From: Gillisia mitskevichiae
Lineage (GTDB): Bacteria; Bacteroidota; Bacteroidia; Flavobacteriales; Flavobacteriaceae
Length of the DNA: 64,000 bases
Assembly (NCBI RefSeq): GCF_003634585.1
Contig: NZ_RBLG01000001.1
Location: 372,001-436,000 of the forward strand
Reading direction: 5' to 3'
Shown here: positions 44,412 to 53,140 of the stretch, piece by piece
Layout: each line of letters starts with the position of its first letter
Position numbering within the stretch: position 1 is the first letter of the stretch
Made by a program: the position numbers and the translations under genes
Notes under the pieces: generated by a model
What the model was told of the DNA's origin: nothing
Databases searched by the model: none
Seen by the model: the letters and a program-made list of their open reading frames with translations, nothing else

Positions 44412-45131
44412 ATGATCACAGCAACAAATCTTACAAAGGTATATAACGGAACTAAGGTTCTAAACATAGAACATTTAGATATTCCCACGGGACAAAGTTT
44501 GGGATTGGTTGGAAATAACGGTGCAGGAAAAACCACGTTTTTTAGTATGCTATTAGATCTTATACAACCCACCACCGGAAATATATTTAACCATGAAATT
44601 ACAGTAAGCCAGAATGAGGAGTGGAAGGAGTTTACAAGTTCTTTTATAGATGAAAGTTTTTTAATAGGTTATCTCACGCCCGAAGAATATTTTTATTTTA
44701 TTGGTGATCTGCGGAAGCAAAATAAAGCAGATGTAGATACCTTACTCTCTACTTTTGAAGACTTTTTTCATGGTGAAATCCTAGGAAAACGGAAGTATTT
44801 GCGAGACCTTTCAAAAGGGAATCAAAAGAAGGTGGGAATTGTTGCAGCTTTAATAGGCAGTCCAAAAGTGATTATCTTAGATGAGCCTTTTGCTAATTTA
44901 GATCCCACTACACAGATTCGATTAAAAAAGATCATTAAAGATCTTACCGCTCAAAAGGAAACAACTATTTTAATCTCTAGTCATGATCTTATTCATATTA
45001 CAGAGGTTTGTGAACGAATTGTGGTGTTAGATAAGGGAGATCTTGTAAAAGATCTTATGACTTCTACTGCTACGTTAGATGAGTTGGAAACTTATTTTTC
45101 TAAAGATTTAACTTTAAAGGAGCAAGCTTAG
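44412..45131 (+). CDS. ABC transporter ATP-binding protein
   Basis: A 239-residue ATPase. Walker A GNNGAGKTT (about residues 34-42), the signature loop in degenerate form LSKGNQKK, and Walker B VIILDEPF with the catalytic Glu are all visible. The ATG at 44412 is preferred; an in-frame upstream ATG at 44373 lies inside the permease gene. Partner of the DUF5687 permease. Confidence 0.92.
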   Translation: MITATNLTKVYNGTKVLNIEHLDIPTGQSLGLVGNNGAGKTTFFSMLLDLIQPTTGNIFNHEITVSQNEEWKEFTSSFIDESFLIGYLTPEEYFYFIGDLRKQNKADVDTLLSTFEDFFHGEILGKRKYLRDLSKGNQKKVGIVAALIGSPKVIILDEPFANLDPTTQIRLKKIIKDLTAQKETTILISSHDLIHITEVCERIVVLDKGDLVKDLMTSTATLDELETYFSKDLTLKEQA

Positions 45132-45230
45132 GTCTCCGATTGTTTTTTCAAGACTTCAATATCTAAAAAGAAATGTATTTTAGCATACTAAATGTAAAGC
45201 ACTTCTGTTATTTATAATATCAAGAACTTA

Positions 45231-47795
45231 TTGATTTTGAATAAATTCACACACGTATTTGGTTGTCTATTTTTGTTGATGGCAATTTCCAGTTGTTCTC
45301 CAAAAAAAGATAAGTTTATTAACAGGAATTGGCATGCTATAGGCACCGAGTACAATATTTTGTACAATGGCGGCCTTGCATTAGAACAAGGAGAAATGGA
45401 AGTTGCAGATTCTTATAATGAGAATTTCTGGGATATTCTGCCAGTTGAAAGAATGCAAATTTCTGAAGAGATCTCTTTACCGGGAACTATAAAAAATCAA
45501 TCTTTTAAGCTTGCTGAAGAAAAAGCTACCAAAGCCATTCAAAAGCACTCGATGCTTATTGAAGGCAAAGAAAAAAATCCTCAGATAGATGAAGCATATC
45601 TACTTCTTGGAAAGGCGCGCTATTTCGATCAGCGATTTTTTCCAGCCTTGGAAGCCTTCAATTATATTTTGCATAAATATCCCGCCAGTAATACAATAAA
45701 TCATGCCCAGATCTGGAGAGAGAAAACCAACATCCGACTTCAGAATAACAAATTAGCTATAAAGAACCTTAAGAGAATTATTAAGGCGGAAACCTTGAAA
45801 GATCAAGATATGGCAGATGCCAATGCAATGTTAGCACAGGCATATATCAACTTGAATCATCCAGATAGTGCCATTGCGCCAATTAGAACTGCCGCAGAAT
45901 TCACCAACGATAATGCCGAAAAAGGCCGATATTACTATATCCAAGGGCAACTTCATAATTTATTGGAACAACGAGATAGCGCAAATTATGCTTTTAATGA
46001 AATTATCGATCTCAATAGAAAAACGCCAAGAGAATATTTGGTGAATGCACAAATTGAAAAGACAAGAAATTTCAATTTCAAAACGGAAGATCCAGCTATA
46101 TTGCTATCGCGTTTAAAGGAAATGGAAGAGAATCGGGAAAACAGGCCGTATTTGGATAAGATCTATTTTCAGTTAGCCGAATATTACAATCATATAGATT
46201 CTACAAATCTAGCAACTGTATATTATAATAAGTCTTTAAGAGAACCTTCCCAAGATAACTATTTGATTTCCCTTAATTATGAAACGCTGGGAAATATGAA
46301 TTTTGATAAAGCTTTGTATAGAGAGGCCAGCGCATATTACGATAGTACTTTAACCAAGATCCCAAATACATCCCGTGATTATTTCTTTGTAGAACGCAAA
46401 AGAGATAACCTTAAAGAGGTTATTTTCTATGAAAGTATTGTAGAAAAAAATGATAGCATCTTGCGTTTTGTGGCCATGCCAGAGGATGATCGTCTAGATT
46501 ATTTTACTAAATATGCAGCACAACTAAAAGAAGCAGCTGTTACCCAAGCAAAAGAGGGAGCAGTGCCAGAAGCTAATCAGCCAATGATGCCTTCTTCGCG
46601 TAATACTCCAGGTGCGCCACCTTCTTTAGGCGGAAACGATCCCGCTAACACTTTCTATTTTTATAATCCAAGAAGAGTTTCTTCAGGATTAGAAAGCTTT
46701 GCTAAGACTTGGGGTCCAAGAGAATTAAGAGATAACTGGAGATTGAATTCCAGTAATTTTACCACGATAGCTAAGGATAGTTTAGATGAGGTTTCTGGGT
46801 TAATTATATCTAATAATCCAAAATTCTCGGCTCAAACATATTTGGATGAAATTCCAAGCGATCCCCTTTTAATTTCTGAAATAGAAAAGGAAAGAAACGA
46901 TGCTTATTATAGCCTTGGCTTAATTTATAAAGAGAAGTACAATAAACCAGATTTGGCTTCAGAAAAACTTACGGCCTTGTTGGATTTTACAGATGAGGAG
47001 CGTTTAGTGATCCCTTCAAACTATTATTTATATAGAATAAACCTGGAAAGTGGAAATACTGCAGAAGCCGAAAGATATAAGCAAGTGGTTTTAACTAAAT
47101 ATCCAGATTCTAGATATGCCTCAAGGATTAATAATCCAGATCTTTCCATTGCTCAAGAAGATGAAGCTGAAAACAAATACAAAGACTTATACACACTGTT
47201 TGAAAATTCTGAGTTTTTAAAAGTGATAAAAGATGGAAAGATTTATATAAATGAATATCCTGAAGAAGAACTCTTGCCAAAGGTTGAATTATTAAAGGCT
47301 AGGGCAGTGGGAAGAATTTATGGAGTGAATGCTTATAAAGAAGAATTATCCTCCATTGCAGCAAATTATCCTCAAACCCAAGAAGGAATTACTGCTTTGG
47401 AAGTGTTGAATACAGCAATTCCTAATTTGGAGAAAAGCAAACTGGAGATAAACAGCAATTCAGCATCAAATTTAAAGTTGCTTTACGCTATTGAGATCGA
47501 TGAGTTAGAAAAAAGCAATGGTTTAAAAGAGATCCTTGAAAAAGCTATTTTGGAGCTAGATTATTCCGGACTTTCAGTATCTCAGGATGTATATAACGAC
47601 AAATTGATTTTTGTTGTAGTTCATGGATTGGATACTTATAGCAAGGCAGAAGGTTTTGCAGAATTGCTTAACATCAATAAGAAATACAAAGTTGAAATAA
47701 CTCCAGTTATAATTTCTTCAGAAAATTACAGAGTAATTCAGTTGAAGAAAAATCTGGATGAATACAAAGAATTAATTAATAAACAAGAACCCTAG
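45231..47795 (+). CDS. porW: Type IX secretion system lipoprotein PorW/SprE
   Basis: An 854-residue TPR-rich lipoprotein. The signal ends in the lipobox SSC (about Cys23), followed by the family stretch FINRNWHAIGTEYNILYNGG, then many tetratricopeptide-like repeats through about residue 700. In Flavobacterium johnsoniae SprE is needed for gliding and type IX secretion; in Porphyromonas, PorW links the core complex to the translocon. Both candidate starts are TTG (45231 and 45237). It is followed directly by bactofilin and atpZ genes. Confidence 0.88.
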   Translation: MILNKFTHVFGCLFLLMAISSCSPKKDKFINRNWHAIGTEYNILYNGGLALEQGEMEVADSYNENFWDILPVERMQISEEISLPGTIKNQSFKLAEEKATKAIQKHSMLIEGKEKNPQIDEAYLLLGKARYFDQRFFPALEAFNYILHKYPASNTINHAQIWREKTNIRLQNNKLAIKNLKRIIKAETLKDQDMADANAMLAQAYINLNHPDSAIAPIRTAAEFTNDNAEKGRYYYIQGQLHNLLEQRDSANYAFNEIIDLNRKTPREYLVNAQIEKTRNFNFKTEDPAILLSRLKEMEENRENRPYLDKIYFQLAEYYNHIDSTNLATVYYNKSLREPSQDNYLISLNYETLGNMNFDKALYREASAYYDSTLTKIPNTSRDYFFVERKRDNLKEVIFYESIVEKNDSILRFVAMPEDDRLDYFTKYAAQLKEAAVTQAKEGAVPEANQPMMPSSRNTPGAPPSLGGNDPANTFYFYNPRRVSSGLESFAKTWGPRELRDNWRLNSSNFTTIAKDSLDEVSGLIISNNPKFSAQTYLDEIPSDPLLISEIEKERNDAYYSLGLIYKEKYNKPDLASEKLTALLDFTDEERLVIPSNYYLYRINLESGNTAEAERYKQVVLTKYPDSRYASRINNPDLSIAQEDEAENKYKDLYTLFENSEFLKVIKDGKIYINEYPEEELLPKVELLKARAVGRIYGVNAYKEELSSIAANYPQTQEGITALEVLNTAIPNLEKSKLEINSNSASNLKLLYAIEIDELEKSNGLKEILEKAILELDYSGLSVSQDVYNDKLIFVVVHGLDTYSKAEGFAELLNINKKYKVEITPVIISSENYRVIQLKKNLDEYKELINKQEP

Positions 47796-47799
47796 ATCT

Positions 47800-48240
47800 A
47801 TGTTTAAAGGCCCAACAAAATCAAAAGAAAAAACAGAAATCAGTAAAGAGCAGAATCGAATATCAGCAGGAACCAAGATTACTGGAAATATCGAAGCTAA
47901 GGGAGGTTTTAGAATAGAAGGAAGCCTTATCGGTAATTTATCTACCTCTGGGAAAGTTGTTATTAGTAAAGGAGGTTTAATAAAAGGAGATCTAAATTGC
48001 AAAAATGCCGATTTTGAAGGATCTTTTGATGGGAAACTAAATGTTGAAGAAACTTTATCTCTAAGGTCTAGTGCTGTTATTGATGGGGAAGTGAATGCAG
48101 GAAAATTATCTATTGAACCTGGCGCTTCTTTTAATGCTACATGTACTATGAAAGGTGCTGTAAAATCTCTACAAAATGGAAGAAAAGAAGGAAGAAAAGA
48201 AGGAAGAAAAGAAGGAAAACGAGAAGAACGGTCAGCTTAG
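47800..48240 (+). CDS. Bactofilin (polymer-forming cytoskeletal protein)
   Basis: A 146-residue filament-forming protein. The beta-helical bactofilin domain spans about 20-120, with regularly spaced Gly and hydrophobic strand positions (GTKITGNIEAKGGFRIEGSL). The tail is a short basic repeat (GRKE three times, about 127-138) encoded by a 12-base tandem repeat. Its last 65 bases overlap atpZ in another frame. Bactofilins shape cells or organise wall enzymes. Confidence 0.88.
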   Translation: MFKGPTKSKEKTEISKEQNRISAGTKITGNIEAKGGFRIEGSLIGNLSTSGKVVISKGGLIKGDLNCKNADFEGSFDGKLNVEETLSLRSSAVIDGEVNAGKLSIEPGASFNATCTMKGAVKSLQNGRKEGRKEGRKEGKREERSA

Positions 48241-48430
48241 AAACTGGGCGATCTTTTCAGGAATTGCATTTCAAATGGGTGGAACTATCTTCGCCTGTGC
48301 TTGGGTAGGCAAAAAGTTGGATGAAAAATACCCGTCTAATAAAAATTGGTTCACTATTGGGTTTGTGCTTTTTGGAGTTGCTGCCTCTTTATACATAGTT
48401 TTAAAACAATTAAAAAGCCTCAATAAATAA
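48176..48430 (+). CDS. atpZ: AtpZ/AtpI-like ATP synthase accessory membrane protein
   Basis: An 84-residue protein with two membrane helices (about 27-45 and 55-76) and the AtpZ motif GKKLDEKYPS between them. Members are ATP-synthase assembly or magnesium-linked factors. The N-terminus is an EEKK run read from the 12-base repeat shared with bactofilin. The start lies inside the bactofilin gene; GIAFQMGG begins the first helix. Confidence 0.82.
   Translation: MEEKKEEKKEEKKENEKNGQLRNWAIFSGIAFQMGGTIFACAWVGKKLDEKYPSNKNWFTIGFVLFGVAASLYIVLKQLKSLNK
48178..48213 (+). repeat. 12-base tandem repeat, three perfect copies
   Basis: GGAAGAAAAGAA three times with no spacer. It lies in the overlap of the bactofilin (GRKE per unit) and atpZ (EEKK per unit) genes, in two different reading frames. 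The first base is the last base of the atpZ ATG. Confidence 0.85.
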
Positions 48431-48433
48431 TTA

Positions 48434-48826
48434 ATGATTTCCAATATTCTAAAGTTCACTCTTATAATTAGCTTTTTGCTAGGCCTTGCTTATTTTCTTC
48501 AAATAAATATTATACAAACCACCCTTTCGGCTAAAGAAACTAATCTTATTCAATTTAGCTATCTTTTCAATTTTGCATTTACGTATTTATTAATGTTGAA
48601 CATTCTGGTTTTTAAAAAAATATTAGAAGACAAATTGGGATTTGTTTATCTGGGAATTAGCACGCTAAAATTTGTGCTTTTTTATTTTTTAGTGAAATCT
48701 AAAAACATCGAAATTAATAAATCCGACTTCTTGCTCTTTTTTATCCCTTTTGTGTTGTGTTTGAGTATTGAAATTTTCTATGTTTCTAAAATCCTGAACA
48801 GTGTTAACTATAATAAAAACAGTTAG
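48434..48826 (+). CDS. DUF6168-like small membrane protein
   Basis: A 130-residue protein with four hydrophobic segments (about 4-22, 46-63, 71-90, 101-120) and a short basic tail. It takes the position that AtpI has in other ATP synthase operons, between atpZ and atpB, and I believe it belongs to DUF6168 (from memory). Role in ATP synthase assembly is inferred from position. Confidence 0.65.
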   Translation: MISNILKFTLIISFLLGLAYFLQINIIQTTLSAKETNLIQFSYLFNFAFTYLLMLNILVFKKILEDKLGFVYLGISTLKFVLFYFLVKSKNIEINKSDFLLFFIPFVLCLSIEIFYVSKILNSVNYNKNS

Positions 48827-48871
48827 TTACATTGTATTTTAAGTCCTTAAACTTATTGAATGTTTTTAGGA

Positions 48872-48900
48872 TTGAATTTTATTTAAATTGTGTACATTTG
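48872..48900 (+). promoter_or_regulatory. Complete promoter of the ATP synthase operon
   Basis: A -33 TTG (48872-48874) and -7 TACATTTG (48893-48900) separated by 18 bases, the best two-part Bacteroidota promoter in the window, 33 bases before the atpB ATG. Confidence 0.65.
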
Positions 48901-48933
48901 CACCGAAATTTATAGACCGAAACTATACCTGGA

Positions 48934-50070
48934 ATGAAAAAGGATAATACTGTTAGAATTTTATTGGCTGTTTTTATAGTACTTTTTTCTGTAAATACCT
49001 TCGCTCAAGATCATGAAGTAGAGCATGGAGAGAATACAGAATTAGAGTCTCATGAAGGGCCTGGAGCAGTTGATACAAAAGAAGAAGTTGCTGATTATAT
49101 AGATCATCACTTGCAAGATTCTCATTCTTTCAATTTCTTTTCAGATGGTGCTACTGGGGAACATTACGGTTTTCCATTACCAGTAATTTTATGGGATAAT
49201 GGTTTAAAAGCATTTTCTTCTTCTGAATTTCATCATGGAGAAACTTTAGCAATTATAGACGGACAGCACTATAAATTATATCACAATAAAATATACAAAA
49301 CCAATGCTGAAGGTACAATTACCTACGGTGAAGATGGTTATCCTACAAATGCAAAGCCATTAGATTTTTCTATTACTAAGAATGTTCTAGCTATGTTATT
49401 GGTTTCTTTGCTAATGTTTATAATCTTTAAAGGTTTAGCTTCTTCTTATAAGAACAAGGATATTCCAAGTGGTTTTGGAAGAGTTTTAGAGCCGTTGGTC
49501 ATCTATGTTAGAGATGATATTGCTAAGCCAAACATTGGTCCAAAATATAGAAAATACATGGGCTTTTTGTTAACTGTATTTTTCTTCATTCTTATTTTGA
49601 ATTTACTAGGATTAACTCCTTTAGGTATTAATGTTACTGGAAATATAGCGGTTACTTTTTGTCTTGCTCTTGCAACATTCTTTATAGTACAGTTTAGTGG
49701 TAACAAACATTATTGGAAACATATTTTCTGGATGCCAGGAGTGCCAATCCCTATGAAAATAGTTTTAATGCCAATCGAGATCTTGGGAATGCTTACTAAG
49801 CCATTTGCCTTGATGATTCGATTGTTTGCTAACATGACTGCAGGACACGTAGTTGTAATGAGTCTTTTAGGACTTATTGTAATATTCCAGAATTGGATTG
49901 CAGGTCCAGCATTTTTCGGATTTACTCTATTTATTTCAATAATAGAATTATTAGTCGCATTTTTGCAGGCGTATATTTTCACCCTGTTAAGTGCATTATA
50001 TATTGGAATGGCTGTAGAAGATCACGATCATCATCCTAATGATCATAGTGATGATATACCAGTTATTTAG
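48934..50070 (+). CDS. atpB: ATP synthase subunit a
   Basis: A 378-residue membrane stator subunit, with the proton half-channels. The essential Arg is in LMIRLFANMTAGH (helix 4 region). It has an unusually long N-terminal extension (about 145 residues) with a signal-like peptide and a Glu/His-rich segment, and a His/Asp-rich C-terminus (EDHDHHPNDHSDD), as seen in other Bacteroidota. First gene of the atpB-E-F-H-A-G operon. Confidence 0.94.
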   Translation: MKKDNTVRILLAVFIVLFSVNTFAQDHEVEHGENTELESHEGPGAVDTKEEVADYIDHHLQDSHSFNFFSDGATGEHYGFPLPVILWDNGLKAFSSSEFHHGETLAIIDGQHYKLYHNKIYKTNAEGTITYGEDGYPTNAKPLDFSITKNVLAMLLVSLLMFIIFKGLASSYKNKDIPSGFGRVLEPLVIYVRDDIAKPNIGPKYRKYMGFLLTVFFFILILNLLGLTPLGINVTGNIAVTFCLALATFFIVQFSGNKHYWKHIFWMPGVPIPMKIVLMPIEILGMLTKPFALMIRLFANMTAGHVVVMSLLGLIVIFQNWIAGPAFFGFTLFISIIELLVAFLQAYIFTLLSALYIGMAVEDHDHHPNDHSDDIPVI

Positions 50071-50115
50071 AAAAATTTTATCAATAAGTAAGTTTAATTT
50101 TTAACAAAGTAGTTT

Positions 50116-50310
50116 ATGGAAGTAATGGATGTAAGTTTGATTGGTAAGGGTCTTATCATCATTGGTGCAGGTATCGGTCTAGGTATGATTGGTGGTCGCG
50201 CGATGGAAGCAATTGCTCGTCAGCCAGAAGCAGCAGGTAAAATCCAAACAGCAATGATTATTGTTGCTGCATTATTGGAAGGTGTTGCATTCGCAGCGTT
50301 ATTCGCTTAA
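50116..50310 (+). CDS. atpE: ATP synthase subunit c
   Basis: A 64-residue two-helix proteolipid. Helix 1 is GLGMIGGRAMEAIARQPE including the polar RQP loop; helix 2 contains the ion-binding Glu in ALLEGVAF. The Gln and Glu-Ser/Thr ligands of sodium-binding c-rings are absent, so it should use protons. Start may be the first or second Met. Followed by a strong hairpin at 50319-50355. Confidence 0.95.
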   Translation: MEVMDVSLIGKGLIIIGAGIGLGMIGGRAMEAIARQPEAAGKIQTAMIIVAALLEGVAFAALFA

Positions 50311-50318
50311 TTGAAACT

Positions 50319-50359
50319 AATCAAACTTTGTAACGGTTGGTTACAAAGTTTGATTTTAT
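50319..50359 (+). terminator. Intercistronic hairpin after atpE
   Basis: Perfect 16-base stem (AATCAAACTTTGTAAC and its complement) with a 5-base loop (GGTTG), followed by TTATTTT. Terminator-like, in the middle of the operon; likely lowers downstream mRNA or protects the atpE message. Confidence 0.8.
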
Positions 50360-50391
50360 TTTAAAAACTAGTTTACTTATAAAAAAGATAT

Positions 50392-50892
50392 ATGGAAAAG
50401 TTAATAAATGATTTTTCTTTTGGTTTATTCTTCTGGCAAGCAATCGTACTTGTAGTACTTATATTGCTTTTAAGAAAATTTGCTTGGAAGCCAATTTTAG
50501 ACTCATTAAATAGTCGTGAAGAAGGAATTAAAGATGCTTTACTTTCAGCAGAGAATGCAAGAAAAGAAATGCAAAATCTTCATGCAGATAATGAGAAATT
50601 ATTGAATGAAGCAAGAGCTCAAAGAGACGCGATGCTTAAAGAAGCTCGTGAATTAAAAGAGAAAGTAGTTCTTGAGGCAACTGAGGAAGCTCAGACTAAA
50701 GCAGATAAAATTGTTGCAAATGCACAAGTTATTATCCAGAACGAAAAGAATGCTGCAATGGTAGATCTTAAGAATCAAGTTGCAACTTTATCTATTGAGA
50801 TCGCAGAAAAAGTGATTCGTGAACAACTATCTACTACAGAGAAACAACACAAGTTGGTTGAGGACATGTTAGCAGATGTTACCTTAAAATAA
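50392..50892 (+). CDS. atpF: ATP synthase subunit b
   Basis: A 166-residue peripheral-stalk protein with one N-terminal membrane helix (about 9-27) followed by a long charged helix (about 30-160). LRKFAWKPILDSLNSREEGI is the conserved junction. Located between atpE and atpH with a 4-base gap to atpH. Confidence 0.94.
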   Translation: MEKLINDFSFGLFFWQAIVLVVLILLLRKFAWKPILDSLNSREEGIKDALLSAENARKEMQNLHADNEKLLNEARAQRDAMLKEARELKEKVVLEATEEAQTKADKIVANAQVIIQNEKNAAMVDLKNQVATLSIEIAEKVIREQLSTTEKQHKLVEDMLADVTLK

Positions 50893-50896
50893 GTTT

Positions 50897-51451
50897 ATGA
50901 AAAGTACCAGAGCTGCACAGAGATACGCGAAAGCAATTTTAGAATTGGCAAAAGATCAAAATGCTGCAGAAACTGTGAATAATGATATGGTTTCTATAGA
51001 CGAGACTATTTCATCTAGTGAGGAACTTCAAGAAGTTTTGGCTAGCCCAGTTGTAAAAGACGATGTTAAGAAGAGTGCTTTAAAAGAAATTTTTAAGTCG
51101 GCTCATACTATAACATTAGGAGCTTTCGATATTCTCGTAGACAATAATAGAATTATTCAGCTACAATCTGTAGCTAAAAGGTATACGGCATTATTTAACG
51201 AAATGAACCACATTCAAGTTGCACATGTAACTACAGCGGTTCCTTTGGATGCTAAATTAGAAGTTAAGATACTTGATAAAGTAAAAGAGCTTACAGGGAA
51301 TACTGCAACTTTAGAAAGTAAAGTAGATCCAAGTATACTAGGAGGTTTTATCCTTAGAATAGGAGATCTTCAATACAATACAAGTGTTGCAAAAAGCCTT
51401 AGTAATTTAAGCAGAGAGCTTACTAACAACACGTATATTTCAAAAATTTAA
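50897..51451 (+). CDS. atpH: ATP synthase subunit delta
   Basis: A 184-residue soluble stalk subunit that ties b to the alpha-beta head. N-terminal RAAQRYAKAILELAKDQ and C-terminal PSILGGFILRIGD motifs are typical. Followed by a short hairpin before atpA. Confidence 0.93.
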   Translation: MKSTRAAQRYAKAILELAKDQNAAETVNNDMVSIDETISSSEELQEVLASPVVKDDVKKSALKEIFKSAHTITLGAFDILVDNNRIIQLQSVAKRYTALFNEMNHIQVAHVTTAVPLDAKLEVKILDKVKELTGNTATLESKVDPSILGGFILRIGDLQYNTSVAKSLSNLSRELTNNTYISKI

Positions 51452-51459
51452 TGAAAACA

Positions 51460-51478
51460 GATACACTTTAGGTGTATC
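51460..51478 (+). terminator. Intercistronic hairpin between atpH and atpA
   Basis: GATACAC/GTGTATC stem with loop TTTAG, followed by AATTTTATT. Weaker than the atpE one; a processing or attenuation site is possible. Confidence 0.55.
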
Positions 51479-51497
51479 AATTTTATTCTAAATAATT

Positions 51498-53078
51498 ATG
51501 GCCGAAGTAAATCCAGCTGAAGTTTCAGCAATATTAAAAAAACAACTTTCAGGTTTTGAAGCAAAAGCTACTTTAGATGAAGTAGGAACAGTACTTACCG
51601 TAGGGGATGGTATTGCACGTATCTACGGATTAGCAAATGCTCAATATGGGGAATTAGTTGAATTCGAAAGTGGATTAGAAGGAATCGTACTTAACCTTGA
51701 GGAAGACAATGTTGGGGTAGTACTTTTGGGACCTTCTAAGCAAATTAAAGAAGGATCTGTAGCAAAAAGAACTCAACGTATTGCCTCTATTAATGTAGGT
51801 GAAGGAATTACAGGAAGAGTATTAGATACTTTAGGAGCTCCAATAGATGGAAAGGGTCCTATCGTAGGAGAAACTTACGAGATGCCATTGGAGCGTAAAG
51901 CGCCAGGAGTTATCTATCGTGAGCCTGTTACAGAACCAATGCAAACAGGGATCAAGGCTATCGATGCCATGGTACCGGTTGGTAGAGGTCAAAGAGAATT
52001 GGTTATTGGTGACCGTCAGACAGGTAAAACTGCAGTGTGTATCGATACCATTCTAAATCAAAAAGAATTTTACGATGCTGGTGTTCCAGTACATTGTATA
52101 TATGTTGCTATTGGACAAAAAGCTTCTACTGTTGCAGGAATTGCACAGAAATTAGAAGAAAGAGGTGCCATGGCATATACTACTATAGTTGCTGCAAATG
52201 CATCAGATCCTGCTCCAATGCAAGTATATGCTCCGTTTGCAGGTGCTGCAATTGGTGAGTACTTTAGAGATACTGGTCGTCCTGCACTTATTGTGTTTGA
52301 TGATTTATCTAAGCAAGCAGTAGCTTACCGTGAGGTTTCGTTATTATTACGTCGCCCACCGGGACGTGAAGCATATCCTGGGGATGTATTTTTCTTACAC
52401 TCTAGATTGTTAGAGCGTGCTGCAAAGGTTATTAACAACGATAAGATCGCTTCAGAAATGAATGATCTTCCAGATTCTATTAAGCATTTGGTAAAAGGTG
52501 GTGGTTCTTTAACTGCTTTGCCAATTATCGAAACTCAAGCAGGAGATGTTTCGGCATATATTCCAACCAACGTAATTTCTATTACAGATGGTCAGATTTT
52601 CTTAACATCAGATCTTTTTAACTCTGGGGTTCGTCCAGCGATTAACGTTGGTATTTCGGTATCTCGTGTGGGTGGAAACGCTCAGATTAAAGCGATGAAA
52701 AAGGTTGCAGGTACTTTAAAATTAGATCAAGCACAATTCCGTGAATTGGAAGCATTTGCTAAGTTTGGATCTGATCTTGATGCTGCTACTCTTAATGTTA
52801 TTGAAAGAGGAAAGCGTAACGTAGAGATCTTGAAACAAGCAGAGAACGATCCTTATCCAGTGGAAGAGCAAGTTGCAATTATCTTTGCAGGTGCTAAGAA
52901 CCTTTTAAGAGATGTTCCTGTAAACAGAGTAAAAGAATTTGAAACTGAGTATTTAGAATACTTAAATGTAAAACATCGTGCTACGTTAGATGGTTTAAAA
53001 GCTGGAAAACTTACAGATGAAATTACAGACACTTTGGTGTTAGCAGCAAAAGAGCTTTCTTCAAAATATAAAGCATAA
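51498..53078 (+). CDS. atpA: ATP synthase subunit alpha
   Basis: A 526-residue non-catalytic head subunit. Walker [10 protein letters not shown] (about 171-179), the alpha/beta signature [15 protein letters not shown] with the arginine finger, and normal length are seen. The catalytic partner atpD and the epsilon gene atpC are not in the window. Followed by an intercistronic hairpin, then atpG. Confidence 0.97.
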   Translation: MAEVNPAEVSAILKKQLSGFEAKATLDEVGTVLTVGDGIARIYGLANAQYGELVEFESGLEGIVLNLEEDNVGVVLLGPSKQIKEGSVAKRTQRIASINVGEGITGRVLDTLGAPIDGKGPIVGETYEMPLERKAPGVIYREPVTEPMQTGIKAIDAMVPVGRGQRELVIGDRQTGKTAVCIDTILNQKEFYDAGVPVHCIYVAIGQKASTVAGIAQKLEERGAMAYTTIVAANASDPAPMQVYAPFAGAAIGEYFRDTGRPALIVFDDLSKQAVAYREVSLLLRRPPGREAYPGDVFFLHSRLLERAAKVINNDKIASEMNDLPDSIKHLVKGGGSLTALPIIETQAGDVSAYIPTNVISITDGQIFLTSDLFNSGVRPAINVGISVSRVGGNAQIKAMKKVAGTLKLDQAQFRELEAFAKFGSDLDAATLNVIERGKRNVEILKQAENDPYPVEEQVAIIFAGAKNLLRDVPVNRVKEFETEYLEYLNVKHRATLDGLKAGKLTDEITDTLVLAAKELSSKYKA

Positions 53079-53094
53079 TCATATTTTAATGTTG

Positions 53095-53121
53095 AGAAGT
53101 GAGCTTATATCGCTCACTTCT
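53095..53121 (+). terminator. Intercistronic hairpin between atpA and atpG
   Basis: AGAAGTGAGC/GCTCACTTCT, 10-base stem with a 7-base loop, but no T run behind it. More likely a message-stability or processing element than a true terminator. Confidence 0.6.
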
Positions 53122-53140
53122 TAATACTATTATCTAACAT

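Noticed and set aside
52037-52258. 73-codon plus-strand ORF rich in Cys and Tyr inside atpA
   Set aside because: Out-of-frame shadow of the highly conserved atpA coding sequence.
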